Source: Ophthalmolycus amberensis (taxonomy: Eukaryota; Chordata; Actinopteri; Perciformes; Zoarcidae). From it: a DNA stretch of 64,000 nucleotides. Shown one piece after another: positions 1-12,266 of this stretch (within the stretch, counting starts at the first letter, position 1; each line of letters opens with the position of its first letter). The position numbers were made by a program, and so were the translations under genes. The stretch is from contig JAFEUB010000841.1 in assembly GCA_024529925.1 (NCBI GenBank), forward strand, positions 1-64,000. The letters run 5' to 3'. The notes beneath the pieces were generated by a model. The model worked only from the letters and a program-made list of their open reading frames with translations, had not been told where the DNA came from and made no database searches.

Positions 1-235
1 AGCATAAAAGTAATAAACAGTAATTTATTCACGAAGTAACCAAAAAGATCATCGCAAATGTGGTAATTCAGTACTCCATGGTTAGGTGGTGAGCAGTGGT
101 AGCCTGACTCACATGAGGACCCGAACAAGGCACATCAGCTGACGAACCAGATCCTGCAAGACGAAGAGCCTGCACACAGGACACGGGGCCACCTGGGTAG
201 AGATAGTCACAGAAGCTTTTCAATCATGATTTATT

Positions 236-365
236 TCACATATTTACTATACTATGACTTTTTTAGTCTCTTTTCGACATACATAAATATGACTATTTAA
301 TGAGGTTTTTTCGGACATACATTAATATGACTTTTTAATTACTTTTTCGACATACTACACAATGA
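236..365. repeat. Three imperfect ~50-bp tandem units
   Basis: Three successive units each contain 'CGACATAC' or 'GGACATAC', then an AT-rich run and 'ATGACT' followed by a T-rich run. I recall this as a common interspersed/satellite-like fish repeat. Units have diverged in both length and sequence. Confidence 0.6.
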
Positions 366-382
366 CTTTATTATCACTGTCC

Positions 383-421
383 AATTGACACTCAGACATG
401 GACACTGTCTGAGTGTCAATT
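383..421. repeat. Perfect 16-bp inverted repeat, 7-nt loop
   Basis: The arm at 383-398 (AATTGACACTCAGACA) is the exact reverse complement of 406-421, with loop TGGACAC. It directly abuts the AT-rich tandem repeat and may be the terminus of a degraded element. Confidence 0.75.
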
Positions 422-823
422 ACTGTAAGTCATGCGTGTTTACAGCTTGTTTACACTGCTCCCAAGTGGCCAAAAATAGTTTTTTACAGATGTAAACAAT
501 AGGGTGTCTTTGTAATACAGGTGATCCTCACAGACTTTGGTATTTGTCCAGATTAACGTGGAGAATCTGTGATACTATACTTTTACCGAAAGATGTGTCA
601 GTCATGTGCATTAGATGGCAACCGTGGTTGATAAAGTCTGTTCAATAATCTGGAAAACAGAGAGAATTACCAAAAAAATGAAATTGTGCAATTCAATATA
701 TGTTGTCTGAATAGCTAATAGTGCGGAGAATTGAAAGAAACAGTCTCACAGTACATTTCATGAAATGACGGATGACTGAAGGCTCTGGTGAAAGGGAATG
801 ACAGAGGGAGGTAGAGAAATGGA

Positions 824-836
824 AAGAGAGAGAGAG

Positions 837-868
<32 letters not shown>
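824..868. repeat. (GA)n microsatellite
   Basis: A nearly pure GA dinucleotide run interrupted once by GC. It sits in a wider purine-rich block that produces spurious Ser/Leu open frames on the minus strand. Confidence 0.9.
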
Positions 869-2647
869 GCAGACAAAAGGAAAAATATTTGCAGGCTGCC
901 CTGCCCCCTCATCACTCCCTGGGGAACAAGGGATTATGGAAATGTATAAATGCAAGAGAGAGGGCGACTGACAGACAGAGAAGAGGAGGAGAGGGAGAGA
1001 GAGAGAGAAAAGAGAGAGCAAATAAGAGGGAGGGAGACAGAGCGATGCTATTGGTTGACCGTTGTAACATCAAGGGTGATAGAAATATTTCTCTCGCAGT
1101 CTAAGAAATAGAGGAAGAGACAGACAGAGACAGTAGACTCAGGAAACACATTCAGGTCTGTTTTCAAAATCTCTGGAAGAGATCAAAAAGAGGACTATAG
1201 AAAGGAAGAAAGGAAGGGAAATAAAGAGGGGGAGACCATAGAGAGGTGGACTAATTAACTCATGACTTCTGAGGGCGATGGAGATTTTTGCTTAAGAACA
1301 GAAGAGATTTCTAAGTCAGAATAAATGAGACTCAACATGTAGATGTTCTGCAGGTTTCTGTTTCAAATCTCCTCTCCCCCCCACCCAGAATTTGAATAAT
1401 TTATCCTGCGCATTAGCAGACAAATCTGAATGTTTTTGGAGAAATCTGAGGGATGCGTCTGAGAGAAAGATGCACAGCAGAGAATTCTGACATGGTGCCG
1501 ACCCAAATTGACAGAGACGAGGAAAGAGTGGACTGTTCAGCGGCAGACACGTCTCCGACCAGACACAGGTATTCTTTACTCGATATTAAGATTGGTCAAG
1601 ATATTGATCCATCCTAACTCAAACTATTATCAATATTGTACTCCTGTATTTGTAAGTCCTCTTGGATGTGTGATATTCGCATTGTAATGATAAATAGCTG
1701 TTTCATTTGAAAGCCAATTCCAACATTTGCTCCCTCACTGATTCGTACTTATTATGTAATTATTTTATAATATATTATTTTATTGCAAAATCACCAGAAT
1801 TTTGCTTTGTCAGAATATAACTGTCTTAATTGTCTGATGTGCAAAGCAATAGCTTGTATCTTCAGCAAATTGTCAGATTCATGTGGTGGTGAATAAATAA
1901 TTTCCCCCAAATTTTGTAATAAAATAAGTAATATACCAAAAGATTGCTCTGTAAATTATAACTCACGGATAATCTGCAAACTATGGTTGTTTACAACTGT
2001 GTTAAATGTGATTTAGAAATATGCGTCATTAATGGTGTTCTTGATTCAGAGCAACAGATGAACTGAAAGCCATACAACAAACTCCTGAACTATCACAAGC
2101 CATAACCATCTGAGACGATAATCCTCACTGTTATTAAAACACAGTGCTGTGCTTAGTATCGACAAGAATCCTGTGCTTCTGCTGTCTGTGCGTCAGTCAG
2201 ACACTTTGAGGCTTGCGTTACTGTGAGAAAAAGAAATGTGTAGGCTTCGTCTAAAGAGAAACTACATGGAGGAGGAGGAGGAGACAGACATCTTGCCTGT
2301 CAGAGGCTGAAAAAAAAGGAGCACCAGGCCAACGACGGACAACTGTGGTTGCGAAAAGACAAATAAGTGCTTCCTAAATCAAAAGCGAGGCAGGGGTCGT
2401 CCTGCTGTCACACACAAAAAGACAGACATGAGTGCAAGCAGGGAAGCCAAGATGATTATTGATTTTCCCTGAAGACTGAGTGATCCACCCACCTGGACGA
2501 CACAGACTCCGCTTGCATCGGAGGGGGAAACAGACGTTAACCTCCACTAAAAGGAGGGAGAGCAATAGCCAGAGAGATAGAGAGCAGGGGATTCGTTCCC
2601 TTCTCTCTCTCTCGACCCATCCCGGCATCAGGCTGGCGGGCTCAGCC

Positions 2648-2755
2648 GTGGCATTCACCTTTGCGGCCTTCTGCTACATGCTCACCTTGGTGCTGTGCGC
2701 TGCTCTTATCTTCTTTGTCATATGGCAGGTGAGTAGCACTATGCACACTGGAGCC

Positions 2756-2793
<38 letters not shown>

Positions 2794-5700
2794 GAAACCA
2801 AAATAGGACGCATGTAGGGCCTGTGACGGTCCACGCTCCATCCCACGCAGGCAGAGAAACACATCCACCAACGCACCGTTGTACAACACTGACAGGAACA
2901 CGGCAAACGCACACCTCGCTTAGGTACTCTAGAAGTAATGTCATGCATAAATGTGTCAGCTGAATCTCAGTCTAATTGTACCTGACTGACATTTTGAATT
3001 GTCGCTTAAAAGCCACCAAACACCGAGCTGCAAAGTAATAATTGGTTGAAACAGAACAGACCACAGAGGAGATGCACGGACCTAAAAAACACAGGCTGCG
3101 AAATTAGTGTGCGTTTTTCATCGATTTCCATACAGTGACTAAGTGACCTGCTTACATACTGGTTCATCGGCAGTATAATTAACCTGAGCTTGTCTGACCC
3201 TGACATATTCAACAAAATGACAGATTCCATCCAGCTCCATCCCTTCAGAGTAAAGCAACCTAACTGACAATAAACAGTCCAGGTGTTCAGGCTTCAGCAA
3301 ACTGCACAAAATGAGTACAGGGAGACGGCAAAACACAATGATCATAAATCCCACTGCCAGGCTGTTGTGAATCTGTCTGCCTGCGGCATTTTGAGTGGAA
3401 TTTGCACAGATATCGCCGGGCACTGGTGCACTCTGTCTTGCTGGTTTACACGAGTGCAGACAGAACAAACACTAAAGCGCTGATCCCTCACCCTTAACAC
3501 TGGGTCCACGGAGGCAGGAATAATGTGAAATACAAAACACATCATTATGAACATAAGACTTGAAATGACTAACGTAGCAATTGACTAAGTGGGTGAGACT
3601 ACATATGAGTCAGTCGGTGTGTCTGTGTGTGAAAGAGACGGATCAGAAGCGCGTGTCTGGCTCAGTGTTCAGCCATGTGATGGAAATGCTTATCAAACTA
3701 GGATTATATTCACCCCTTCCCCCAGTCTGCCTCCACCCACGGGTACAGCACCCCAATTCTATCTGGCTCTCAACCAATCAGAATGTTTGTTCACAGCTAT
3801 AGTAACCATGGAGTCCACTGAGGGGCTCACCATGTTGCCATGGAAACTGCATCTGTTTACAACGGAGCTAAGTGTGGAGGAAGACGAGGGAGAGCCTTCT
3901 AGACTCGTACGGGGAAATTACCTCTGTTACGATTTTAAACGGATCTGTTTTCATATTATCATTGTTGATGCAAATCAGACGTTCACTTATTGGCAAAATA
4001 ATAATAAATAAATGCTTCTCAATGAGCTTTGCTGTTTTAAAAGCTGAAATGATGATAAGCACAGCGGGTGGCCTTTACACCAATAATTATTATATTTTTA
4101 TAGAGCTATTAATCAGGGAGCTGGTGAGAAAACAATAGTAGTCATACTCACCTCACAGGGAGCAGATAGCAACCTATCAGCCTAGCATACATACAGCAAT
4201 GACATTATTTGCTCTATGGTGACATTTAGCTTTCCTAAAAAGGACAAAAAAACAAAATAGTGCCAGATTCTATACATATCTCGAGTAGACCATAATCCTC
4301 TTAAATACAAACTCAACAAAGCATATTTCTTAAGTCTTGCATTTTAAATATATCTACTTTTGCAAAACATAACTTTGAATGTGAAGTGATTGTTTGAATC
4401 CTGCCAGATTGTGATTAAATAAATGCATTTATCATTAGAAAGTGGTTCTTTTGACAGCTGCGTACGTCTCAATGGATGTTCCACAGTTGCTAATGTAAAC
4501 TGTATGATCAGGCTTAATTAAAAGAGACTGGCATATCATTTAAGAGGAGCTCCTTAAATAGCAAGAAACTACATAATGACACATGAATCATATCAGAGCA
4601 GTGTAAAGGGAAAGAGAGCCAGGCTGTAAGTAATTATACATGTCCACATTCACTATTTAATTCCCTCGTGTGCTCGGGCAATGTGAACAATGTGGCTGCA
4701 GCGGGTGTGCAGTACAGTAAGCTGTTCTAGGTTAGTTATGACAGTATTGTACAAGAGGCTGAGACTTGAGTGTAGTGTTGAAAAGTTACCAATGATGTCT
4801 TTATTAAATATACATATTACAGTATGTGCATTCATTAGAGCTCTAAAAGTAACTACTTGAAAACAAACTAACATATCTGTTGTTTTTTCAGATCATTGCA
4901 TTTGATGAGCTTCGCACAGACTTCAAAAACCCCATTGATCAGAGCAATCCCACCAGAGCGGTAAGAACCCTGCTGTTTCCCTTCTTTCAAGAATCATCAA
5001 GCGCTCGTGTGCAAACAGAAATCCCTTCTTTTCTGCTCCAAGAAGAACATTCAATGATCTGCACGTAAAATGCAAAGGACAAATTGAGGGTTTCCCTCCA
5101 AAGATCTTGCAGATGACCTGACATTTGTCAGTCTGCTTCTGAACTCTGTTTTGGAAATATGTAATATTGACTGAGTTTATAAAAAAAAAGGCCCTTTCAT
5201 GAAAAAACAACAGTACATGAATGTCTGTAATCGTACTGGAAAAGCAAGCACTCATTTTATGTAAATGAGGGTTTTGTGTTCTTGAAATGAAATCTTTCAA
5301 ATGTTTTATTCAGCTACATTTAGTCAACATCACATATTTCTACTACTTTTAATAGAAATCCTACTATTCCAAGCTTCCATTCGTAGCATCTATAGCATTT
5401 GCCTTGAACACTCATTTGTATGCAGATTGAAGCAATCAACCTTTTTTAAAGACAGAGGCTCGTTTGCCGAATCCATTAAATGAAGACGCTGTTCATATAA
5501 TGAGATACTGTGCAGTCGCAAAACAATAAAAGAGCAGATACGAGGTTTCACCTCAGTGTACAAGACTCGACTTAAGTCACATTTGAAAATCTCTGTCTCA
5601 ATCTTTCTTGCAAAACCATAAAATGACATCATCATGAGTCAATAATGGCTGCCATTATTAATTTAGCAAGTTGACAGCAGCTGTGAATGTCTTTTTCACA

Positions 5701-8700
5701 AGTTAACTAATGTTCTAGCAATCATGTGAACCTGCATCTGAACTGCAAAGATAGTGATGAGGAGTGGGAGAGGGAACTGTGAAAGCAGACTGTGGGAGTG
5801 TGGAGGCATGCCAGCTACAGGGGGGTGGACACAATAACTGCAACACCTGTAAAATATAATGCAACCCAAAACAGTAGCCCTGAAATAAATGCCGATGTGA
5901 ATAATCACTTCAAAGTGGATGTATTAGCTTTCCCCTTAGGCAAAGATGGAGCGCTAACAAATAGTGAGCATTACAAGCTTCCTGGCAACAGGAAGTCAAG
6001 GCTACTTACCAAGGCTACGTCAGCCATTTTCTTCTTTTTTTATCTGTAACTAACAACCTATAATTGTCAGCATGTCAGATGTGTTCAGAAAGAACATGAT
6101 CTGCTCGGATGTGAGGCTGCCAGTCCCTCGCAAAATCAGTAAACTGGACAAACAGAAGAAGACATACATGTCAACAGCCTTAGGAAAAAAACTGTGATTA
6201 CCGTACTTCTGATGTTAGCAGAGAGCAAAGTGTTCGCTCAACCTGCCGTTGTCTACAAAACGGACAAAAGCAGCAAATATTTGTTGAAAAAAGAAATCAC
6301 GAAACATCGCAACAGAAGAAACTAAACACGTGTTTCCGAATCAGGTTTATGTGTAAAGCCATCTTGGTTGTAAGAAACCATCTCTGTGAAATGGCAAAAT
6401 ACAAAACTCAAGCTCTTGACATTTCATCAATAAATCACAAGGCTGTTATTCTCACAGCTACGCGATAAGATTTTAATTATTCTACTTGACAGCACTCGTT
6501 GCCCTGCATTTGTTTCATTTGTTCTGTATATTGTGAAATGTCCACTGTCTTTGATTAGTTTTCAGGCCTGTTTCCCTTGTTGGAACAATTAAAAATTCCT
6601 AGTGAAGTATATATGACCTGACACTAATTAGGGCATCTCAGGGAGGCTTTATGCTGGAAAATCTAAGCAGAGTTATTGCAGGACAACAATTTCAAGTGCA
6701 ATTACAAACCATAAACTGTGCAGTAGCGTAGCTCCCAGGTCGAGCACTGTGCTCTCTATGTTTTAAATCCCAGTGTCGCGGAAGGATGCACTGCACAAAG
6801 CAAGCAAAGGGAGGAAAATGACATAGACCAACACCAACAACTGCAAATAGGCAGTGATGCTGTGTCTGGCTTGGAGGCCGGATGTTGTAGATTCAGGGCA
6901 AAATCCACTTTCAGATCACCGGGGGAGTTTGAATTTATGTCCACAGTTTCATAAAATGTGCAGCTTGTGGCTCAGGCTGAAGGGAACGGACATCACAGAG
7001 GCCTCAATACTAGAAGCCGTCATCCTGTAACTAGACAGATGCCTCAATGTGTCACAAAATTAGTATGAGAGTATTTCCAACTGATGCTTCAGTGAATACA
7101 GAGGCAACAGACACCAGTATGGTTTACACACGCTAAACGTATCCACGATGCTTATCTATTTGATATATTTATATTTAAAACAATTAAGCAAACCATTTAA
7201 TTAACAATCCGTCTGCTAATTCCCTGACTATTGCTTGAACTCGGATTAATCTAGGTCGGTGAACTACAGCAAAGCATCTCATTTGTCTAATCAGTGAACA
7301 CCCAAATAAAAGACCACTCTAAGAGGCCACAAACTGCTGGCTAGTAAAAGACGGATGGTTTTCATTGAGCCCTCTCTCGTGGCTCTCAGAAGACTCAAAA
7401 CTGTTCGCCTTAATGCAAACATGTCTGCACCAAACATCACTGTGCTTATTGCTTCAAATGTAGATGTCTTTATGTGCTGATTTTCTCACAATTCCACAAT
7501 TTTTTTTTTTCGTACTTAGTTGCATTTAAAATATATATTTTAAAGTATACAATGGTGAATAACTGAAGCTTTTTTATGTGTTCATTATTTTTAGTTGAGT
7601 CTATCTTTCAGTGGCTGAGGTCGAGAGAGAATTAATATGTATTAATATGACAGATTTGTCTTTTACCAAGCAATAATAAGCAGGAATCTCTTTGTATTTA
7701 AAAGCACTCACCAGGTCTATTTTTTGCATGTCTTATTTCTGCCTTGAGATGTATTTTCATGGATAGACTATTCATAATTAGTAAAGAGGATGAAGAAATA
7801 CGCAGACTGTTCATCAGACTTTCTTTGTCTCCACAGAGGGAAAGGATTCTCAACATTGAAAGAATCTGCAACCTGCTCCGCAGAGTAAGTACTAGTTGTT
7901 CGTTACCTGTTGTTGGTGGAGGAATAAAACAGAGGGGCTTCAGACAACCATGACCATTTGCATTTCTAACCATTGTGAGGACCATGACTCACGCTGTTTC
8001 ATTTCACATGTAGCCCATCTCCACAACCCACCATCACCGCTCTGCATTCGCACAGAGATGGAGAGCAGTTATACTGTCAAGCAGGTTTTGTGTGTGTGGT
8101 GATGTTTGGTTCTTTCTTCTCTCATTTCAAGACTTTCAGAAAGAGAATTCAATGTTCCTGATATGAAATGTGACATGCTGTGGAGGCCATTTTGAACATG
8201 CTTGTGCTGGAACATGTTTAACAGTATTAGGTACAACAGAGGACTGCAAATAAGCTCACGTTATTAAATCACAAAAACATAATACATAATAATACAAAAC
8301 ATAATACAAGAGCAGCTTCAGGGAAGGTAGCATGCTAACTGTACTATTGGGGCCAATGTTGTATAATATATGTTTACATCAGTGTAAAGATTAATGTTTT
8401 TATGATTTAATTGAATGAACAGTCAGTTAAAAATGTCTGTCACAGGAATAGTGATTTTGTTTTGGAGGGGGGGGGGAGTTTGGGTCAGAGGTCGTATGTT
8501 GTACAGATTGTAAAAGCCCTCTGAGGTAAATTTGTGATTTTGGGCTGTACAAATAAATTGAATTGAAACATTTAAGGTTCAAAAAGAGGAAAATGGTAAT
8601 TGGAGGTTTACCAATATGTAGCTACTGATTCACATGTGTTTGCCATTGACTGATTGACAGAGTTTAATTTATTGATTCATTATTTTCCACAGAGTTATTT

Positions 8701-10150
8701 AAATGCCACTAATTTATGTTGGGCAAATATAATTTCAAGTGTCTTTAACTGTTTAACTGTAAATGAGGTACACTTAACATCTTCATCATGGATGTATTTA
8801 GGTAAAACATAATGCGGAACATGATGCAGTGTTACCTAATCAATTTTCATTTTGAAAGGGGCTCAATCTAGCCTGGTAATCAGATTCATCTGCTTTTTTT
8901 TCACTTTATTAGTCATTCTGACAATGTGTTCATGCTTCCCAGTCCAGAGGGTTATTTTTGCCCCAATCAATAAGTGGTCATATATCTGTCCCATAGACAA
9001 TATTGTCAGTCAAAGGGAGACTATAACGGTTGATTGGAGCAGTTAACATGAACATAGTGGAGCATTTAGCCACTAAAGAGACAGATATTTCCCTCTGGAG
9101 ATGGTGGAGACCAAAACCGAGGTAAAAAAAAATAGATTGAATATTGGACTGACATCAATCACGTGACCAAATGGCAGACTTCAAATGAATACAAATGTTG
9201 CTCTGTATCAGCTGGATGTGCGAATAATCAACTGTTTGCTGACGAGTTTGCTACAGTAATTTAAAAGGTTATAATATGTCACTGATTCTAAAGTCTGGAA
9301 GCAAGTTAGTTATCTGAGCAACCTGAAGCATCTATGTCAAACGAGCCCACATCAATTTCTACTAACTCCTAAAACCAGTCTTCTTGTATATTAAACTATA
9401 TTTGCACTCGTAAAAGCAGCGAGCCATGAGTAACATTAACACCCTCTGTGTGAAAGTGTTTGCCTCGCAGTGTGATTCTGGTTTTGTAGATTGTAGTTAA
9501 ATCACAACGTGCAACCCATGAGCCTTTCAGTGTTTCCCCAGCAGTTGTTGAAGTGTGATTACTGATTACTGTGGCTGTATGCAGACCTTTAGCCTGACTC
9601 CCTGTGTCTGTTCTGGTTAGTTGGTGGTACCAGAGTACTCCATCCACGGGCTCTTCTGCCTGATGTTCATGTGTGCTGGAGAGTGGGTCACACTTGGCCT
9701 AAATATCCCGCTGCTCTTCTACCATCTGTGGAGGTACAGTCTCATAAAAGATGTCTGACAAGCTTCTGGTGATCCAGCACCAGCGTGAGCCTAACTTCTC
9801 TTCTTTTTCAGGTTCCTTCATCGGCCAGCTGACGGGTCAGTGGTCATGTATGACCCTGTCAGTGTGATGAACGCAGACATTCTCAATTACTGCCAGAAGG
9901 AGTCCTGGTGTAAGATGGGCTTTTATCTGCTCTCTTTCTTCTATTATCTCTACAGGTCAGTTGAAATTCACAATCTTTTAAATGAAGTGTCGCTTCATTA
10001 GGTTTCAGTGATGCTTTTCAGATTTGTTGCAATCCTTTATGAACTTATTGCACAAAAAGCAGCACAATTACCTTTTTCTCCCAATGTTTCCATCTGTTGC
10101 CACGGTCTATTTCCTGCGGAAGCATGGTCTACGCCTTGGTGAGCTTCTAA
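2648..10150 (+). CDS. cnih2: Cornichon family AMPA receptor auxiliary protein 2
   Basis: Cornichon proteins are small ER membrane proteins that export cargo via COPII; CNIH2/3 also stay with AMPA receptors and slow their deactivation. Exons: 2648-2728, 4892-4960, 7837-7884, 9621-9733, 9812-9955, 10123-10150, all phase-compatible with GT-AG introns and giving 160 residues, the usual CNIH2 length. The product starts (x)AFTFAAFCYMLTLVLCA, carries the motif IIAFDELRTDFKNPIDQ, and ends FYYLYSMVYALVSF. The 48-bp third exon (RERILNIERICNLLRR) is the loop insertion that separates CNIH2/3 from CNIH1. VVPEYSIHGLFCLMF and MYDPVSVMNADILNYCQKE favour CNIH2 over CNIH3. The codon expected to be the initiator ATG reads GTG (2648-2650, context GCCGTGG). 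An in-frame TGA lies at 2477-2479 and no ATG intervenes, so initiation is unresolved. The last exon has a weak acceptor (GCGGAAG). Confidence 0.93.
2760..2791. repeat. (AC)n microsatellite
   Basis: An uninterrupted AC run about 30 bp after the first cnih2 splice donor. The Cys-Val frames on the opposite strand are artefacts of it. Confidence 0.95.
8495..8568 (+). mobile_element. Retroelement 3' tail (L2/SINE-type)
   Basis: The sequence 'AAAGCCCTCTGAGG..AAATTTGTGATTTTGGGCTGTACAAATAAATTGAATTG' matches the 3' tail family I know from many fish retroposons: a short stem-like tail ending in TTGAATTG repeats. Only the tail is recognisable, in cnih2 intron 3. Confidence 0.6.
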
Positions 10151-10812
10151 CAGACAGGATATCTGGCCAAATAAAAGGACGTATCTGTAAGAAAGACACA
10201 GAGGAACAAATGGGGACATAAACTCTTCCTCTCTCCATCCTTCCCATCACTGGTTTGGGGTTTTCAACAGTCTAACCTTGGACAAAACCAGAAGACCATT
10301 CTGAGTGATAATGTGAATGTAAAGGCCTGAACTCGATAATACTGTTTCGTCCACTGCTGTTTGGACGACTGGACAAAGTTTCTAAGGATTGAAACAGAAA
10401 GAGGACACAGCGGGTGTGTTGCCTTTGACCGATTATACGAACTAACAATATATTTCTGAAGGGCTGGAGTTTCCCCATGCTGCTCTTACTGATCCAGTCG
10501 CTCAACTCACTGTGAATCTCCTAACACTTAGGGGCTGAAAAACAAAATAATATGTCTGTATTCGTTGATTCAAAATGGACTGAAAGCAGGATTGTTTTGG
10601 TATCATTCCGTATCTTTACCAAGATGGCCACCTCTAATTTCAAACCACTGCTTTGATTGTTTTATACATATGTAAAACTATAACAAGCAAGTGAAAATGT
10701 ATACGGGAGAGATTTAAAGCACTGTATGAAATGCAGAGGGCCTGGCAGGGAAATAACAGATTGGTGTGTGTGCACTTTTAACCAGGATTGAGATAAAGCA
10801 TAGACCACAAAG

Positions 10813-10860
10813 AGAGGCTGGCATTAAAGAGAACACAACATCTCTTTAATGCCAGCCTCT
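10813..10860. repeat. Perfect 20-bp hairpin, 8-nt loop
   Basis: The arm at 10813-10832 is the exact reverse complement of 10841-10860 (right arm begins TCTCTTTAATGCCAGCC); the loop is ACACAACA. It lies about 660 bp after the cnih2 stop codon, possibly in its 3' UTR. Pairing stops cleanly at both ends (G opposite G). Confidence 0.85.
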
Positions 10861-12266
10861 GCCAAAAGTCAAATTACACACTGTAACAAAAACAAGGAAT
10901 TAATCACAAGTTTGACTGCAAGGGTCAGCACTTGTAACGTGTATTCAAAATAAGTATGTCCATTGCTGTAAGGGCACATTTAATGCTACAACCTAGGTTC
11001 ATGCTTTCCAAAGAGCTTCATGCTCAGACATTTAATGCCAAACGTCTATGTCTGAAAAAAACATTGTGCCAAATTAAAAGTCAATTAGGACGTGAAAAGA
11101 AGACATGATGATGCAGTATCCTAATCTACATGATAAGGCACTGTCGTGCATTGTCTTTATCTTCCTTTCTGTAACACACATTTCATTTTGGCAAAAAAAA
11201 TTGTCTTTCTTGAAAAAAATAGACAAAAAAAGCTTAGTTCTGTTGTATTTATAGTGGGCAGGGAGCGCCTTATCCCTATTTCCAGTTTAATCTTTATCTG
11301 CATTTATACTATAATCATTTTTAGCTCAGCAACTTTTCTCTGATCCGAGGTAGAATATAGAAATGTTATGTACAAAAAGCAATTAAAAACAGCAAACTAG
11401 CAATGTGATATGACTAATAAGACATATCGATGCAGTGTTATTCCGTGTATGTAATAACGGTGTGTGGGACACAAGTGAGACAATAATGACTCTTTGACAA
11501 TGTTTTAGTTATTTCAGGAGTGTAAAGACATTGACGTCATCTCGATACGTCTACACAATCGTACAGCTTCAGAAGGGACAGACGTAAGACGTTAATGTTG
11601 CTGATGACCAAGATTGGTAAACAGCAAAGCCATACCTCAGCTGGTGCTGCCTTTGCTATCACATGTTCATTGGTTTGATCTATTAGTAGATAAAATATCT
11701 ATCTATAAATAGATAAATCGGCAAAATAACTTCTGGAAAGTTAAATACAAAACAAAGACTTACTACACAAAATATTTTGCTTTACATTTTGCGCATGTAA
11801 GCCTATTTACGACGGGTTTAACTACATTTTAATAGGAAGCATCAATGGATACCAATATAAATTGGGCTATAGGATGAGGCTGGCATTGTTCTATTTTTTA
11901 GTTGGTGTCAATAAATACCATGAAAAGACTAAAACCAACAATGTGTTAATATTTTCTCGACTTCCCTTTTCTGGGGAGCCCCAAAACTATTTGTTTCCAC
12001 TGAAATGTAAATCTTTACAAACTTCTTAAAGGCGAATAATTTGCTAAAACAGCTGGACATTTTAGTTTATTAGGATATGTCACTACAAGAGGAGTAAATA
12101 GAGCATTTCTTGGGGACTGTTTTTAGCAGCGGATTAATACATATTTGCTTGTACAAGAATTTGCAACACAGGACAGTGTACGTGGGATTGATTCAAAACA
12201 AACAACAGCGCTCATGTTCATCATAATGAAGGAACTTGTCACAGATTTTAACAGTGTGGCTCACTA

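Larger units (their letters stand above)
1..2647. other. Upstream region and 5' leader of cnih2
   Basis: No coding region is supported here. The stretch holds a fish-type short tandem repeat (about 236-365), a 16-bp hairpin (383-421), a GA microsatellite (824-868) inside a long purine-rich tract (about 790-1250), and a GAG-rich block near 2270-2290. The last few hundred bases probably form the cnih2 promoter and 5' UTR, since the first coding codon is at 2648. No convincing TATA box was seen. The short frames overlapping the GA/CT tract are low-complexity artefacts. Confidence 0.5.
2729..9620 (+). other. cnih2 introns 1-3
   Basis: These are the three long introns, about 2.2, 2.9 and 1.7 kb. 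Intron 1 contains a CA run (2760-2791) and an AT-rich, repeat-poor stretch at 4430-4650. Intron 3 holds a retroelement-like 3' tail near 8495-8568 preceded by a G run (8467-8476). No further coding exon was recognised in them. Confidence 0.6.

Noticed and set aside
715..1104. Overlapping Ser/Leu-rich and Arg/Glu-rich open frames
   Set aside because: All derive from the GA microsatellite and purine-rich tract on the two strands.
3589..4011. 140-codon open frame in cnih2 intron 1
   Set aside because: No recognisable domain, ordinary intronic composition, overlapping frames of similar length, no splice or conservation support.
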